DNA from: Polytrichum commune
Lineage: Eukaryota; Streptophyta; Polytrichopsida; Polytrichales; Polytrichaceae
Length of the DNA stretch: 64,000 nucleotides
Direction: 5' to 3'
Assembly (NCBI GenBank): GCA_950295325.1
Contig: OX485803.1
Span: forward strand, 46,143,554 to 46,207,553
A program made the position numbers and the translations under genes. The notes beneath the pieces were generated by a model that was not told the origin of the DNA, did not search any database, and saw nothing but the letters and a program-made list of their open reading frames with translations. This document shows positions 1 through 11,100 of the stretch, piece after piece. Within the stretch, counting starts at the first letter, position 1. The number at the start of each line of letters is the position of its first letter.

Positions 1-420
1 GGGAAAACATCCAACACTACATAGAAGTTCATGCTAGAAACACATGATGTTCTACTCCAAGTACAAACCCCATATTTCTAGATAATCCTCCTACACCCGC
101 TGTTAACCCCCAACCTCCAAAAGAAGAAAAACAACGGCAAAAGCACCGAAACCCCCATCCCACCCCATCAACCACCGCAAAAAGGGTGTGTCCCAAGGCA
201 AAACAACTAGAGAACCGAACCACCCGACCGTAAAACACAACCCTACTCCAGACAAACACCCCAAACTACCCATTTCCACCACCCCAGCTCTTACAGGGAA
301 AACCCACCAACCCGACACCGATAACATCCAAACTTGAAGCGGATATTGCATGATGAAGCAACGAAAGGCAAAACCCCACAGGAGGGAGGGGTAGAAAGAG
401 AGAGAGAGAGACACACTGAC
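1..420 (-). other. Partial first intron of the NDPK gene
   Basis: On the minus strand, the splice donor GTCAGT directly follows codon 20 of the nucleoside diphosphate kinase exon, and the reading frame beyond it no longer resembles the kinase. No second exon is visible down to the left edge, so the intron is longer than this stretch and the rest of the gene lies outside the window. A CT-rich tract, read on the minus strand, sits just inside the donor. That the stretch is intron is inferred from the donor and the abrupt loss of family similarity. Confidence 0.6.
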
Positions 421-480
421 CAGGCCGCGTTGGACGCCATCGGGCTTGATCATGATGAAGGTGACCTCATTGTTGGCCAT
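421..480 (-). CDS. Nucleoside diphosphate kinase, first coding exon (partial gene)
   Basis: NDPK transfers the terminal phosphate between nucleoside triphosphates and diphosphates through a phospho-histidine intermediate, and plant type I enzymes are mainly cytosolic. The exon encodes 20 residues starting MANNEVTFIMIKPDGVQRGL. The TFIMIKPDGVQRGL block is the strongly conserved first beta strand and ATP-proximal segment of the family. The ATG is in the sequence GCCATGGCC, a good plant start context. A GTCAGT donor follows. The catalytic NIIHGSD region is not in the window because the gene runs off the left edge. The frame stays open for 91 codons upstream of this ATG (see the separate entry), so a longer N-terminus cannot be excluded. 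The isoform (type I cytosolic or an organellar type) cannot be decided from this exon. Confidence 0.9.
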
Positions 481-753
481 GGCGGAAGCGTGGCGGGAGG
501 CTAGCGAGGGAGGAAGCGGAGGGGCGGAGGGAAGAGGGGCTGTGGCTATGGCGGCTAGAGAGGAAGAGAAGTGTGTATTTGTACTAGTCCCCCCCGGGCT
601 TGTTATTAGGGTATGCTCTTCAGTCTGCTGGTGCTGGCCCTGGCCTTTGCCTTTCTTCTTCTTCTTTCCCTTCTTCTTGCGGCTGCGAGGCTTGTTGCTC
701 GGAAGCGGCATCATGGCCTTGCTTTGCTTTCTCACTCCCTTGTGGCCAAGCAC
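481..753 (-). promoter_or_regulatory. NDPK leader and upstream region; in-frame open extension
   Basis: This GC-richer, pyrimidine-rich stretch lies directly upstream of the NDPK ATG and is the likely 5' UTR and core promoter. A TACAAATACACA stretch near 565-578 on the minus strand is a weak TATA-like candidate. The NDPK frame is open through it from ATGs at 753, 714 and 711. It would add about 77 to 91 residues, including a dense Lys/Arg block (RSRKKKGKKKKKGKG) and a Ser/Pro/Ala-rich stretch just before MANNEV. Ser/Ala-rich leaders occur in organellar NDPKs, but the Lys block is unusual for a transit peptide. Whether it is translated is unknown; I favour untranslated leader. Confidence 0.45.
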
Positions 754-845
754 TTCTTAACCCTCCCTCCTTTCCATTGTTTGCCCCTTTTGCATTTCAT
801 TGGGCCTTTCTCCATTTTCATTTTGATGACCATGCTTGCTTTGCT

Positions 846-1441
846 TTGGTTTGGTTTGGTTTGGTCTTTGGGGGGGGGGGGGGACCCACAAAGGAAGTTG
901 TTATTTTTATCGCCTTCTCAAACTCCACCAAAAAACCCAAAAAAAAAAGTTAAAAGTAATGAGATCACGTTTTGGTCTTCTACGCCCTTCGGGGTTTGTG
1001 GGTTGGTATTCTTGTTATATACATGATGTCAAGGAGGACATTAAAAATGTGCTCATGATCAACATTGGTCATCAAACCATGCCGTATGTATTTTGCATAC
1101 CAAGGCACCCAAGTTGCATGGTTGAACTATAACATGTAACTATAGCTATACCATGGTTGGTTTGGTTTCGTCACTTGGTCTTTGGGGGAGATGAGGGGGG
1201 GGGGGGTACAAATGAAGTCATTTTTTTTATTTTTTTCTTGAACTCCACAAAAAGTTAATTCAAAAATAAACGTTGAGACCGGGTTTTGGTCTTCTATGTC
1301 CTTAGGGGTTTATGGGTTTGGATCCTAGTCATGTACATTGTGTCAAGGTTAAGTTACAACTTTTCGCATACTTGACATTGGTCATCAAAATGTAGCGTAT
1401 GTTTGTGCATACAAGGGCACCCGAGCTGTATAGTTGAACTT
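846..1441. repeat. Imperfect tandem duplication, unit about 300 bp
   Basis: Two diverged copies lie head to tail, roughly 846-1131 and 1155-1441. Both begin with TTTGGTTTGGT-type sequence and a poly-G run, then share the blocks TTTTGGTCTTCTA, ACATTGGTCATCAAA and CATACCAAGGCACCC/CATACAAGGGCACCC, and end at TGGTTGAACT/TAGTTGAACT. Indels and substitutions show that the duplication is old. I see no coding capacity in it. Confidence 0.75.
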
Positions 1442-4400
1442 AAATTTCCAATAACATTGAGGTATGCAATTGATTCAAAAAGTACGCTTGGCAAATAAGT
1501 TACTTTTAGACAGGTATGCTTTTGATATCATTAGCTAAACAAGGAAGTATGTAGCTCAAATACATGTTTCTTGTGCATGGACCCAATTTCGAGGGTGAAC
1601 TCTCAAAGGATTGAGGGTGTGTAGGATATGTGACAATTTGTAAAAATCCTTAACAAATGCCAAATTGATATCTTACTTGGTGCGATATATTGAATATATG
1701 TTTAACACAATCTACCATAGGTCATTTATCAAACTCAAATCTTTGTGTGATTCATTCTACATATCTGTCTGTTCCTCTTGGAAAAATGCATATGATAAGT
1801 GAGCTAATTTTTGTGAGGGTCAATGTTGATGCTCTTAGCTTAGAATATCAAGGAATGTATTATTAACCCCTTCTATATAACACCTTGAGGCATGGAGAGA
1901 ACCTCTTGGACCTTTAAGGACGAAAATTAACCTTTAAAGTTTTCAAGTTGCCATTGCACGGTCTATTTGACAATTTATACTACAAAATCTCAACTCTATA
2001 CCAATTGCATGTTTATTGAAATATATATGATTTCTTTATGGCGTATTGAGATGCATTTATAATATAATATAACATTCATAATTGTTTTACTAATGAGTGG
2101 ACACCAAAGTTGGTGAAATATGAAGTTTGAACATCAAGTTATAGAGGGTTGGACATGGGTTGGTGCATAGGCTAAAGACACAAGATGTCTATTACATGTC
2201 TAAAGGCTAAAGGAACTTATGAAATACATGTTCATTTTTTAAGCTTAAATCATCATAAATGGTAGATCTAAATTGATACAATTATCAATTGTGTTCCTCT
2301 CAATAGAGCATGCCCATATGCAAAATGAATTATATGGAGATTCATGCTTGTGTATATGACTAAGCTAAAAATGTATACTACTACATCCAATCATTGTTGT
2401 TGCGCATGACTAAATATTTCCCTTACTTTTGTGTGATATGTTGTGTTGAATATAAACACTTTAGGTAGGCATAGTAGAGTTGAACTCAAATATTTGCTCA
2501 TGTTTTGGCACTTCCAACATCACAAACTAATTTGGCCTTTGGATTTGATCATTAGTTGTTTCATTTGGATTCCATGCATTTCTCAATCAACACAGAATGT
2601 CATTCAAGTTTCAAAGTCGAAATCGAGATGCAAAGATTTAAGATATCACAATGAAACTTTTTCCCCTCCTTCAAATGATCACGAATGCCTACCCTATTGT
2701 GCTAACCATGTAACCTATGTCATTTTGGTGTCTATTCTCACTTTAAAACCTTGCAATATAATGTTCAAATATAGATGTTTGATTAAGAAGATTGACCACA
2801 TAAGGGCCACATGCCTTAGCCACAAGCTCTACTCGGAGTAAGTTTCACACTTGGTTTGCTCAAGTGGACCCATATGCATATCCATAATACAACAATCTTG
2901 TCCCAAGCTTTTGGTACAAGTACTCATTGGGGCCTATAAGGCTCCCTTGGTATCCATGATTGGTGCAACCTCCATCATTCATATGCGAGTGGTAGCTAGG
3001 ACATGTGTCTAACTTACAAGACGATTTGAATGGGATGGAGGATGGAGTGGTTTCCTTTCCTTTGCCCCCGGGCTCATGCTTTGGTAAGTGAGCTCTTTAT
3101 GTGGGTATAAGCTCAACATGAAGAGTTGGAGAAAGATTTGATACGGCCTTTATGTAGTGGTGCGTGATATTTTGTTGACTCGTGTCCTTTGCTCTCGTTC
3201 CCTTTTGCATGGGGAGAGGCGTTCCCAAAAATACGTGTACAATATATGTATGATGTGTGCTACCCCTCGAGACAACATGAACTCCAATGTCATGCTTAGT
3301 AAGCGTTGAAAAACAAAATTTGGCTTTGTGTGTGGTTTACATAAGGCATCAAAGGCATTTGACGCTTACAAGGTAGGTTTTCGCATCACCCCGGTGTCTT
3401 TTGCTAATATTGATGGTAAACTTAGTTTGCTTCATACCAAATCTTGGTGGTAACTAACAATATGCTAAGTTAATAACGTAATGATAAGTTAACAACACAA
3501 TAGTAGATTTCAAATTGGAGCTCTCCCTATATATGTTGGTAAGTTAGGACATGGGGGAGAGGAGCTTTAGCTACCAACTGGGGGACGGTATTGAGGGAGT
3601 GAACAATACGGGTGAGGGAGGCATGACACATGGCGCAACACCCTCTCATGCAAAGAATACATACGATTATATGATAGCTTTGATACAAAGTATTGTAATT
3701 TACTATTACAGGTAGGTTCAACTTACCTTGTGGTGCGAACATAAAGCCATGTTGGTATTTTATCACTGATAATAAAGCTACCAATGAAAATGGTAAGTTA
3801 CAACATAATCGTAAAATTTACCAAGCAGTGCAAACCATGCCCAAGCGTTGGTAATGATGGCCTACACATTAGTTTATGTGAGCCCCTAACAAGTATCAAA
3901 GTCATCATTTAGTTGGTATATGAGATTAAAATTATATTTAACACGACTTATTACAAAGAGGAAGTGAAAACACAATCGTATGTAACAACAATGATAAGGT
4001 AGACATGTGATATGTATTTAAAACTAGGCAATGCACATGAGCCCAAATCTTTTCATTCTTTTTTTAATACATGCCAATTCAAAGGATGCTCTTTTTAAAT
4101 GGGTTAATGGAAGGTGGGGAAGAAACAATGATGATATAACTATCGTCTCGATTAGAGGCATATGCGTATGATCAATAAACATCATGCAATGTATTATATA
4201 ATCTAGGGCAACCATTCAACACATGCACTTGCCCTATTTGACTGCCAAGTCGTGGGTGGGGGCAATGCAAACCTGGAGTTGGTTGGGCTTAGTGGGACTC
4301 AATTACGGGCAAGATGTGGATGTCAGAGACGAGGTTGTGTTGAGGTGGGTGGTTGCTAGGGTAGGCATGAGTTTTACGATAAATGATATAACAACTATGT

Positions 4401-4774
4401 TACTAATGTAACTTCTAAATTGGAGGTTTTTATAGTATGATTTAAATTTAAATTTATTTTGAAGCTTTAATTGCATGCACGTACTTTGTATGATTTTCTT
4501 TCTTACTTCCTCATGATAAAATTTACTACACTAGTGTTAATATTTTTACAATATTCTACAAGCAAATTGTGACCTTCTTCTTGACCTACATACCACCTAG
4601 TACATAAATGTCGTCGACTGTCTATGTACCACTTGGGCACATGCGTAATGTGTACGAGCCAAGTTGATTTTATTCCAAATGATGTTTTATTTGGTTGTTT
4701 ATTTTGTGGCTAAACAAACTAACGGATTCTGTTTTCAAGACTTTTCCTATGTGGTCGTTAGCCAAAGATCAACA
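1442..4774. other. AT-rich intergenic DNA, no gene recognised
   Basis: I found no conserved protein motif, RNA gene or clear transposon terminus here. Open frames of up to about 130 codons exist, for example 2443-2841 on the plus strand, but they are compositionally ordinary for AT-rich DNA and resemble no family I know. Short recurring phrases such as GGTAAGTTA occur around 3530-3800 without a defined repeat boundary. Confidence 0.6.
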
Positions 4775-5112
4775 TTGTATTTAATGTCACCAATTCTAAT
4801 TGTCTTGTTCAATAATCGTAAACCCCGGTGTAGTGTCACCAACACTAAATGCTAACCTAACATTATTTGTAATTTCCTTGTAAATTTGTTTTCGGGATTA
4901 TAGGTTTATAGTGTTGCAAATACCGTCACTTACTAAGTGACTATATTTCATCACATGAATGGTAGGATGCAAATTATACCTAACTTTGTTTGAATAATTG
5001 GCATTTGGATGAACTGAAAGTAAGTTGGGATGACAATATTTGTAAACTCATCCATAGAAAGTGTCACCAAAAGAGTTACCGCAGTGACACTAAATAAAAT
5101 ATTTAGTGTAGT
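4775..5112 (+). mobile_element. Non-autonomous TIR element, family B, copy 1
   Basis: The right end reads GTGACACTAAATA, then a short spacer, then TATTTAGTGTAGT. The interior shares ordered blocks with 46826-47231 (for example GTGTAGTGTCACCAACAC then AACATTAT) and, inverted, with 40440-40699. It has no coding capacity. It is probably a MITE mobilised in trans. The superfamily is unresolved: ends of CACTA type are suggested only by sequence, and no target duplication was found. Confidence 0.65.
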
Positions 5113-6880
5113 TGAATACATCATGAGGTCCACATCATAGGAACCGGCCGGGGGTTCGTGGCACTCAAGTAAAGTCATCTGGTAACAAAAATTGGATGAG
5201 TCCATCAAGAAGCTCGGATGGAGCTTACTTTAGTGAAACGCCTCCCAGTTGGCATGTAAGACCTCTTTTCTCCCTCATAGCTATTGTGAACTGCTAGCTA
5301 TTTTGTAAATATCAATTAGTTGGCAGGAGGCAATGATGTGGCCTTGGATGCTCTAAGCCTATTTTCTAACCTCCCATGAGTTGTTTCCAAGGCCATGATG
5401 TGGCTTTGAATTTCACATGGTTATTTTGATAAATATCGCAAGATATCAACGTGTGCAATATATAATAATGATGTGTTGTCATAGACATTTTCTTGTTCAT
5501 AATTCATTTATTTTGCACGGGTGTGATTGCTCAAAAAATTGTAATATGCCAAAATAATATATATCAACTTATGGTGTACTGGTGAATTCAAAAATATATT
5601 CAATATTAATTTATATTAATTTAAAAGTTAATTTGAAAATAATTAATATATACCATGTGATTTTAAAGATAATAGAATATTTGATGAGGATGAAATATTA
5701 CAATATTTCAGATAGGCTATAGTCAGAAACTTATGATTTTTTGAGTATACCCCATCCATAACGTTGTCCCACAAGTCTAATTTCAAATAACATACCATTT
5801 ATTTATACCTCATATTATATTACCTAAAAAATATGATTTATATTTATATGATTTTTTTGTTGTATGTTTTATATTCTACATTCATTGTTTCATTTTGGTC
5901 ATTTTATGAACACTTGCACTAATCTATCATTAGGATGACAAAGATAGTTTTAAGTCACAAAATTATAACCTCAATGTTAATGAGGATTTTGTAATGTTTT
6001 TGACCTCCAAGTTAATTACGTGCTTCATTGATGGTTTCACTTCCAGAATGAAATCCCAATCAATTGCTTATTTACTAATTGAAAGTGCACATATATATTG
6101 GATTTTAAACCTTGAAGTGAAGTGCACTCAATATGGGATTTGTAGTCAAGCGGCCTTCAAGAATGCAAGGGCAATGTTTTTTTCCGAAGTTGGACAGGAT
6201 GGGCAACAATTTTCGATTGGGTTCAAAAATTTCTTTAAAGGGTTGCCCTAGCCCAGATTTGACACCCCCGAAAGTTCGTGAGGGGGTATTTAATGTCTAC
6301 CCACATTAATTTCTTAAAAATAACCGGACTAGTAATGATAGGTTGGCAACGCATGATGCACCTACTTGTTTCTATATGAGGCATTTTTATTAATATATCT
6401 AACCCCCTTTGTATTATTGCCTTAAGTATTAGATTAGATTAGGATCATTCAGAACTACTAAAACTTGGTATTTTTGAAACCCTCGAGACAAGGAACCGAC
6501 GACGTGAGGTAGTGTCTAAAGTGGTTCATCTCATCCGCAGAGATGAATGAACTCTCACTAATGAAAATACATGAGTGCCACGAATCCCCGGCCATAGGAA
6601 CTTGTGTTGGGCATCAATTGGGTTGACAAGGTATACGCTTGGAGACGTGTCAAGGCAACTGGAGGACAGGGTCTTATCCTTACACATTGAAGACCCATTC
6701 GTGTTTCAAGTTCACACTCATACACCTATTAATTTGATTTCGAAAATTAACATCATCTTACTAAGTGGAAGAGTTGGTACATGTAGTGATAATATATATT
6801 CCAATCATGTTAGATTCTTACAAAACACCTCTGTTGTGCAAAAACCTTTGATTGCTCTTCAGTTTAGTATACATGCCTTC
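5113..6880. other. AT-rich intergenic DNA, no gene recognised
   Basis: I could assign nothing here. The open frames at 5994-6251 and 6575-6892 on the plus strand show no recognisable domain. A CCCCCGAAAG-type GC patch near 6265 and the phrase CGAATCCCCGGCC near 6580 are isolated. Confidence 0.55.
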
Positions 6881-8100
6881 ATACTTGCTTGAGCTTCTCT
6901 TTCCAATTCTCTCAACAATTGTATTGTTGGAGAGTTGGGGTGGTCAGTGCCACTAGGACTATGGCCCTTGGTTCAGTTACGGTCAAGTTCCACTGGAGGG
7001 GTTGGCAAGCTCTTTTTTTCTTTTTTTCTTTTTATGCCTACAAATGTTGCCCATCCATGTCCTCACAGGCTCTTAGGGTGTTTCCAAAAAGAGGGGTGGA
7101 GCATCTTTGCAATATGCACTTTCTCATCATTTTTGCCCATTATTAAGATAGGAGCCATGGCCTTTTGCATTTAACCATTAAGCTACTCTCCAATCGAAAC
7201 TCTTCAATTCATGGGCGACTTTAACTATGCCAGTGACAGGGTCAAAAAGCCTCACAATTGATGACCTTCAAGTGAACCTAAATATCACATCCTCACTAAT
7301 GGAGCCAAAGAGTACTTGGGACTGTGATGCCCAGTTCACTCCATTGAACCTGACTATTAACTTAGTAGCCTCTGAAGTGATCTTGTGCACCCATTCTTTG
7401 AGTTTGTATTTTTGTTTGTGTTGTCCAACTGGTTCTCATTGAGCTTGGGGAGCCTAATTGTGCGTACAGTATCTCGTTTACATAAAATCCTTGCTATTCG
7501 ACCATTTAAATCATATGATCAGAAAACGAGCTCTCTTAAGAGGAATAGTGTGGAATTTGAAGGAACGCGTAGGTTTGACTCTAGCAAAGTGTATCCCAGT
7601 ATTATCGACATACAAACATTCCATCGGAAAGCTTTGCTTTACCCTCTCTGCAAAGGAATGCAGGAGGAGAAGTTAGAGGGTGAGGATTAGGAGCAGGGGG
7701 AACTCTTGCTGTGTCTCTCCCACCTGTTCCTAATCGAAAATGAACAAAGACTAGGGTTGCACTGGCCAATCTGTCATTCAATTGTCCATAAACATGTGAA
7801 CACATTTTGCGGGATGGACCCTCCAAAAGCATCTATATATGTGACCTTGTTTGATCCTATCTCAAGGACAACCCATTCTGAGCCCAATGAGATGTAATAG
7901 CAAGCACTGGCAGGTCATGCATGACAAAACTTCCTTGATTACACCTTCGTATCTACCTGGATTACAACTGGAACGTTTATTATGGAGATGTTTTGAACAA
8001 AATGAAGCAATTCATCTCATGAGAACCAACTCATGTATGCCATTTAGCAATGATGACCTGATTCTAATGACCAGCCAGTAACAGGACTTTTGAGGGTAGA
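6881..8100 (+). pseudogene. Degenerate LINE remnant with APE-type endonuclease trace
   Basis: A plus-strand frame at 7211-7258 reads MGDFNYASDRVKKPHN and then stops. GDFN is the hallmark loop of the apurinic-like endonuclease of non-LTR retrotransposons, in which the Asp and Asn contribute to metal and phosphate handling. Flanking frames (for example 7385-7690, with KSYDQKTSSLKRNSVEFEG) have the feel of the linker after the endonuclease, but are broken by stops and frame changes. There is no reverse transcriptase motif nearby. The identification rests mainly on one short motif, so the boundaries are approximate, and it cannot be functional. Confidence 0.4.
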
Positions 8101-8799
8101 AATACTAGGATCTGTTGCCAAAATTGAAACCATCAAGATGATGCATACTCGAGAGAGTATGCAGGATTGGACATCTGAAGCTCCCTTGAAGCTAAGTGAT
8201 GGGAGATAAAAACAGAGGAAGCGCTTTCAAATGCAAACCGATTTTGATCTCCCTACTTTCTTGATTACAAACCCTTGAACAAGAACTGCAGCAAACTCAT
8301 TTTACAAATCTTACTCATTGAAAATGTACTCCTTAAGCATTCATGGGCAAGTTGATGACCTAGATTGTTTTGCATGAACGGTTTTTGCAATGCTTGCAGA
8401 TGCTCCACTGCAAATCACCCACCCAATATCCACACTTGTCAGATCCTACAAGCCCGTGGAAAAAAATCATTTGTATAAAATTTCATAAAAATAAGAATCA
8501 TGAAATCAAAGATCAACCCATTATGTCAAATAAACAGTTTTTAGAATACGGTGGTCCAGCCTATGATTGGGCTGGGCCTGATTCAAGTGGATAAAGATGA
8601 GATGTTTGCAGGTCTCTAATGACCTGATTCGAAATTCAGTTCATTAAGCCAGTTAAATGTAAGCCAGATTTTATCTTCAACCTGACAAATGGTGTAGCAC
8701 CAACATCATTGGAATTTAGATGGCAATTTGCTTCCATCAACAGCAATTCCTTGCAAAGAGAACAGTACATGGAAAGTAGTGATTAAGACATTCAGTTTT
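8101..8799. other. Intergenic sequence between LINE remnant and NDUFB3 3' end
   Basis: Base composition is more even than in the surrounding AT-rich DNA, but I see no conserved coding frame. It may include distal 3' sequence of the NDUFB3 transcription unit, or further exons I cannot recognise. Confidence 0.4.
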
Positions 8800-9103
8800 T
8801 TGCAGATAATATTTATTTGTATAATTAAAACTACACCGATGTTGTTCTGCACAGCATGCACAGCGGTTATTCATCCAGTCCATGCAACATGAGCAGGAAA
8901 TGGACCATGAGAGCTTTAATATAAGATTCAGTAATAAAGAAAATGGATGATGAGAGTTTTAAGAACTATATTTAATACTATGTAATTACACCAAAACTAT
9001 TTGAGATAATTGCTATTTACACAACTGGTCTTCTCACTAAATGGTTGTCAGCATCTGAACCATCATCGGTTCACATATGGTTAGGCAGAAGATTTTGTTC
9101 ACC
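8800..9103 (-). other. Probable 3' UTR of NDUFB3
   Basis: This is the sequence downstream of the NDUFB3 stop codon on the minus strand. An AATAAA-type signal (plus-strand TTTATT within ATATTTATTTG, about 8809-8819) and a second one (plus-strand TTTAAT context near 8915-8970) could serve as polyadenylation signals. The transcript end itself is not visible from sequence alone. Confidence 0.35.
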
Positions 9104-9325
9104 TCAATGAGATTCTTTCTTTGTAGAAGACATTCTAGATGACATGCCATCCACAAAGAGATAGACACCAAATGCCGCCAAGGCAATGCCAAAGCCAGGC
9201 ATGGACCGCTTCATGTGGTTGTTGAGAATGGGGTGCTTCCGATACTCATCACGGGCAGCAAAGAAGGCTCCCGTGCTGACATTGCTGCTACCTCCTTTAC
9301 TCAGCTTGAAACCATCCTGTGCCAT
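9104..9325 (-). CDS. NDUFB3: NADH dehydrogenase (ubiquinone) 1 beta subcomplex subunit 3 (B12)
   Basis: This 73-residue protein is a supernumerary subunit of the membrane arm of mitochondrial respiratory complex I. It has no catalytic role; the family supports assembly and stability of the distal proton-pumping module. The core FFAARDEYRKHPILNNHMKR (residues 21-40) followed by SMPGFGIALAAFGVYLFV matches the plant B12 family: a charged matrix segment with R-K-H-P, then one hydrophobic membrane helix at about 43-60, then a short polar tail. The length is as expected (plant homologues are about 70 residues). The coding region is one uninterrupted exon. Two bases upstream of the ATG is a plausible splice acceptor (CACTGCAG), suggesting a 5'-UTR intron. 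No cleavable presequence is apparent, which is normal for this subunit. Confidence 0.9.
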   Translation of the reverse strand: MAQDGFKLSKGGSSNVSTGAFFAARDEYRKHPILNNHMKRSMPGFGIALAAFGVYLFVDGMSSRMSSTKKESH

Positions 9326-9327
9326 AG

Positions 9328-10179
9328 CTGCAGTGCTCCAATGTGAACCTTAATGCTCAGGCCTTTCCAGCTCTAGATAAAGATATACCAGTTACACCAA
9401 GCAGAATATACACTAAGTTTCCAATGTTCAAAAGCCACCCTAGGAACCAAAAAGTGGTTGTTTCACAAATGTAAACAAAGGCATCCAGAACAAAATAATC
9501 AAATACTACAGAGGGATTAGGGAAAGCAGAGTTATGTGTGTCCATGTATTGATATTCAGTGGAAAATTGTAACATCCTAATCACAGACAAACTTTTTGGA
9601 AAGAAAAATTTATCCCTGAACCAAACCAAAAAGCTTTACTTATATCAAACCAAGAGATGAGATTGAAATCCGAGTCTAGTATATCCCCAGAGCCTTCAAC
9701 CGAACACCAATACTTTCAATTTTCATTCAAGCGACTAGAAAGCTCTCTACACAGTGGGATTATGCATCACTATAAAAAAACAAGTGTTCCACTTATTCGA
9801 CGTAGGTGAGCTGAGGAGTAGGGGAAGTCAAGTTTTTTGTTTCCACAATTGGATCATCAATAATTATTTGATACCATCTAAATCAACTCCCTTTCCACCA
9901 CACTCAACTTCATGTATGGATGAATTCGGCTTGCAGACATAAGCCATCAGAGCAATAGTGTAAGAGCAAGGATCAGGGAAAGCCGAGTTATGCATGTCCA
10001 TAGTTAATGTTCAGTGGCATAATAACATTTTCATCAAATCCCTGGTCAGCACATCACCATCTCAGGAATTCTTTGAATAAATCTCATTTAACAACTAACA
10101 GAACAATGTAAATGATAGCTCAAGAAGCATCTGATGAGAGTGCTCACCCCTATGGTGGATTGAACGCTTATTCTCAAAC
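9328..10179 (-). other. Probable 5'-UTR intron of NDUFB3
   Basis: On the minus strand, CTGCAG followed by GTTTGAG at about 10180 is a good donor, and CACTGCAG just before the ATG is a good acceptor. Between them there is no coding frame of note. It contains two diverged copies of a block of about 50 to 80 bp (about 9511-9563 and 9968-10018), both with AGGGAAAGC-GAGTTATG and ATTCAGTGG/GTTCAGTGG. The intron is inferred from splice-site quality alone. Confidence 0.45.
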
Positions 10180-11100
10180 CTGCAGACGATTTCTCTAATC
10201 TGTAACAAAAGCAACAGTGGAATTAAAAACATCTCGTGGAAATCAAACAAAGAGCCTCAAAACCCAACCCCTGGAATTCAACATTGTATCCCACACATAA
10301 ATGCTGGCTTAAACCCAAGGCCTTAACCCGGATTCCAGGGGAACTCAACCGTGAAGCATGTTAAGCCTCCTAAGGCCGGAATAGTACTCGGATTGATGGA
10401 CCTTCTGCACCCTCCCCCATATGGTCCACCCAATCACAGTGGGAGTATCAGGTGAACCGCATATTTTCAACCAACGACGCGGGAGTAGTTGGGAGTGGTT
10501 GGGGACTAAGGGCTCGCCCTTACGAAATATAGGTGCAAGCCGGCTTCTCCAAGCCGTTCAACGTGCTCAGGTTCGAAAGGAGGCACAGTTGTCTTCAGGG
10601 GCCCTCTAATTCTTGTGATGCATTTCGGGATTCTATATGGACTTAGACCAACTCGAAGATGAAGCAACACCTTTATTCACAACGGTGGAAACATTAGAGT
10701 CATCTTCCATTTCTTTCATTCTTCCCACACATACGACCATTAATGATAGATGCGGAGTCTACATCCTGTCCTATCCTAATTGTACTGCTCTTGTTCTCAA
10801 TGCATACTCTCTTGGTTACTGAAACAGCTCGCTACATCCATGCCGGGCCATAATACATCCAGATCCAGGCCACGGAATAGGAATTGCGACAATGGAATCC
10901 CCTACCCACCCGAAAATTTCAAAACCCTAGATCACAATCACGAAACGGCTTAGGCTTAACAACAAAGGATTCTTCTTCCATCACACAATCCCGAGTGCCA
11001 AAATATAAACGATACTCGCACAAGCTTCCCATCAGCCGCCAACGAACGATCGCGCTGAATGAAGCGAAGCGCGTGCATCACAACAAACCCTAATTGGTGT
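10180..11100 (-). promoter_or_regulatory. Leader and candidate promoter region of NDUFB3
   Basis: Read on the minus strand, the region starts near 11095 with AATTAGGGTTTGTTG, a telo-box-type AAACCCTAA motif typical of leaders of plant housekeeping genes; a second copy (AAAACCCTAG on plus) is at about 10919-10928. The stretch is less AT-rich than its surroundings. It probably holds the transcription start and a 5' untranslated exon ending near 10180. The ORFs within it (10421-10609, 10637-10822, 10884-11093 on plus) show no domain. Confidence 0.4.

Noticed and set aside
446-1132. Several plus-strand frames of 98 to 137 codons near the NDPK exon
   Set aside because: They are antisense to the NDPK leader or run through poly-G and low-complexity sequence, and show no domain.
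10500-10600. Possible tRNA-derived SINE head with GGTTCGAAAGG
   Set aside because: The B box is imperfect, no cloverleaf forms, and no second copy was seen in the window.
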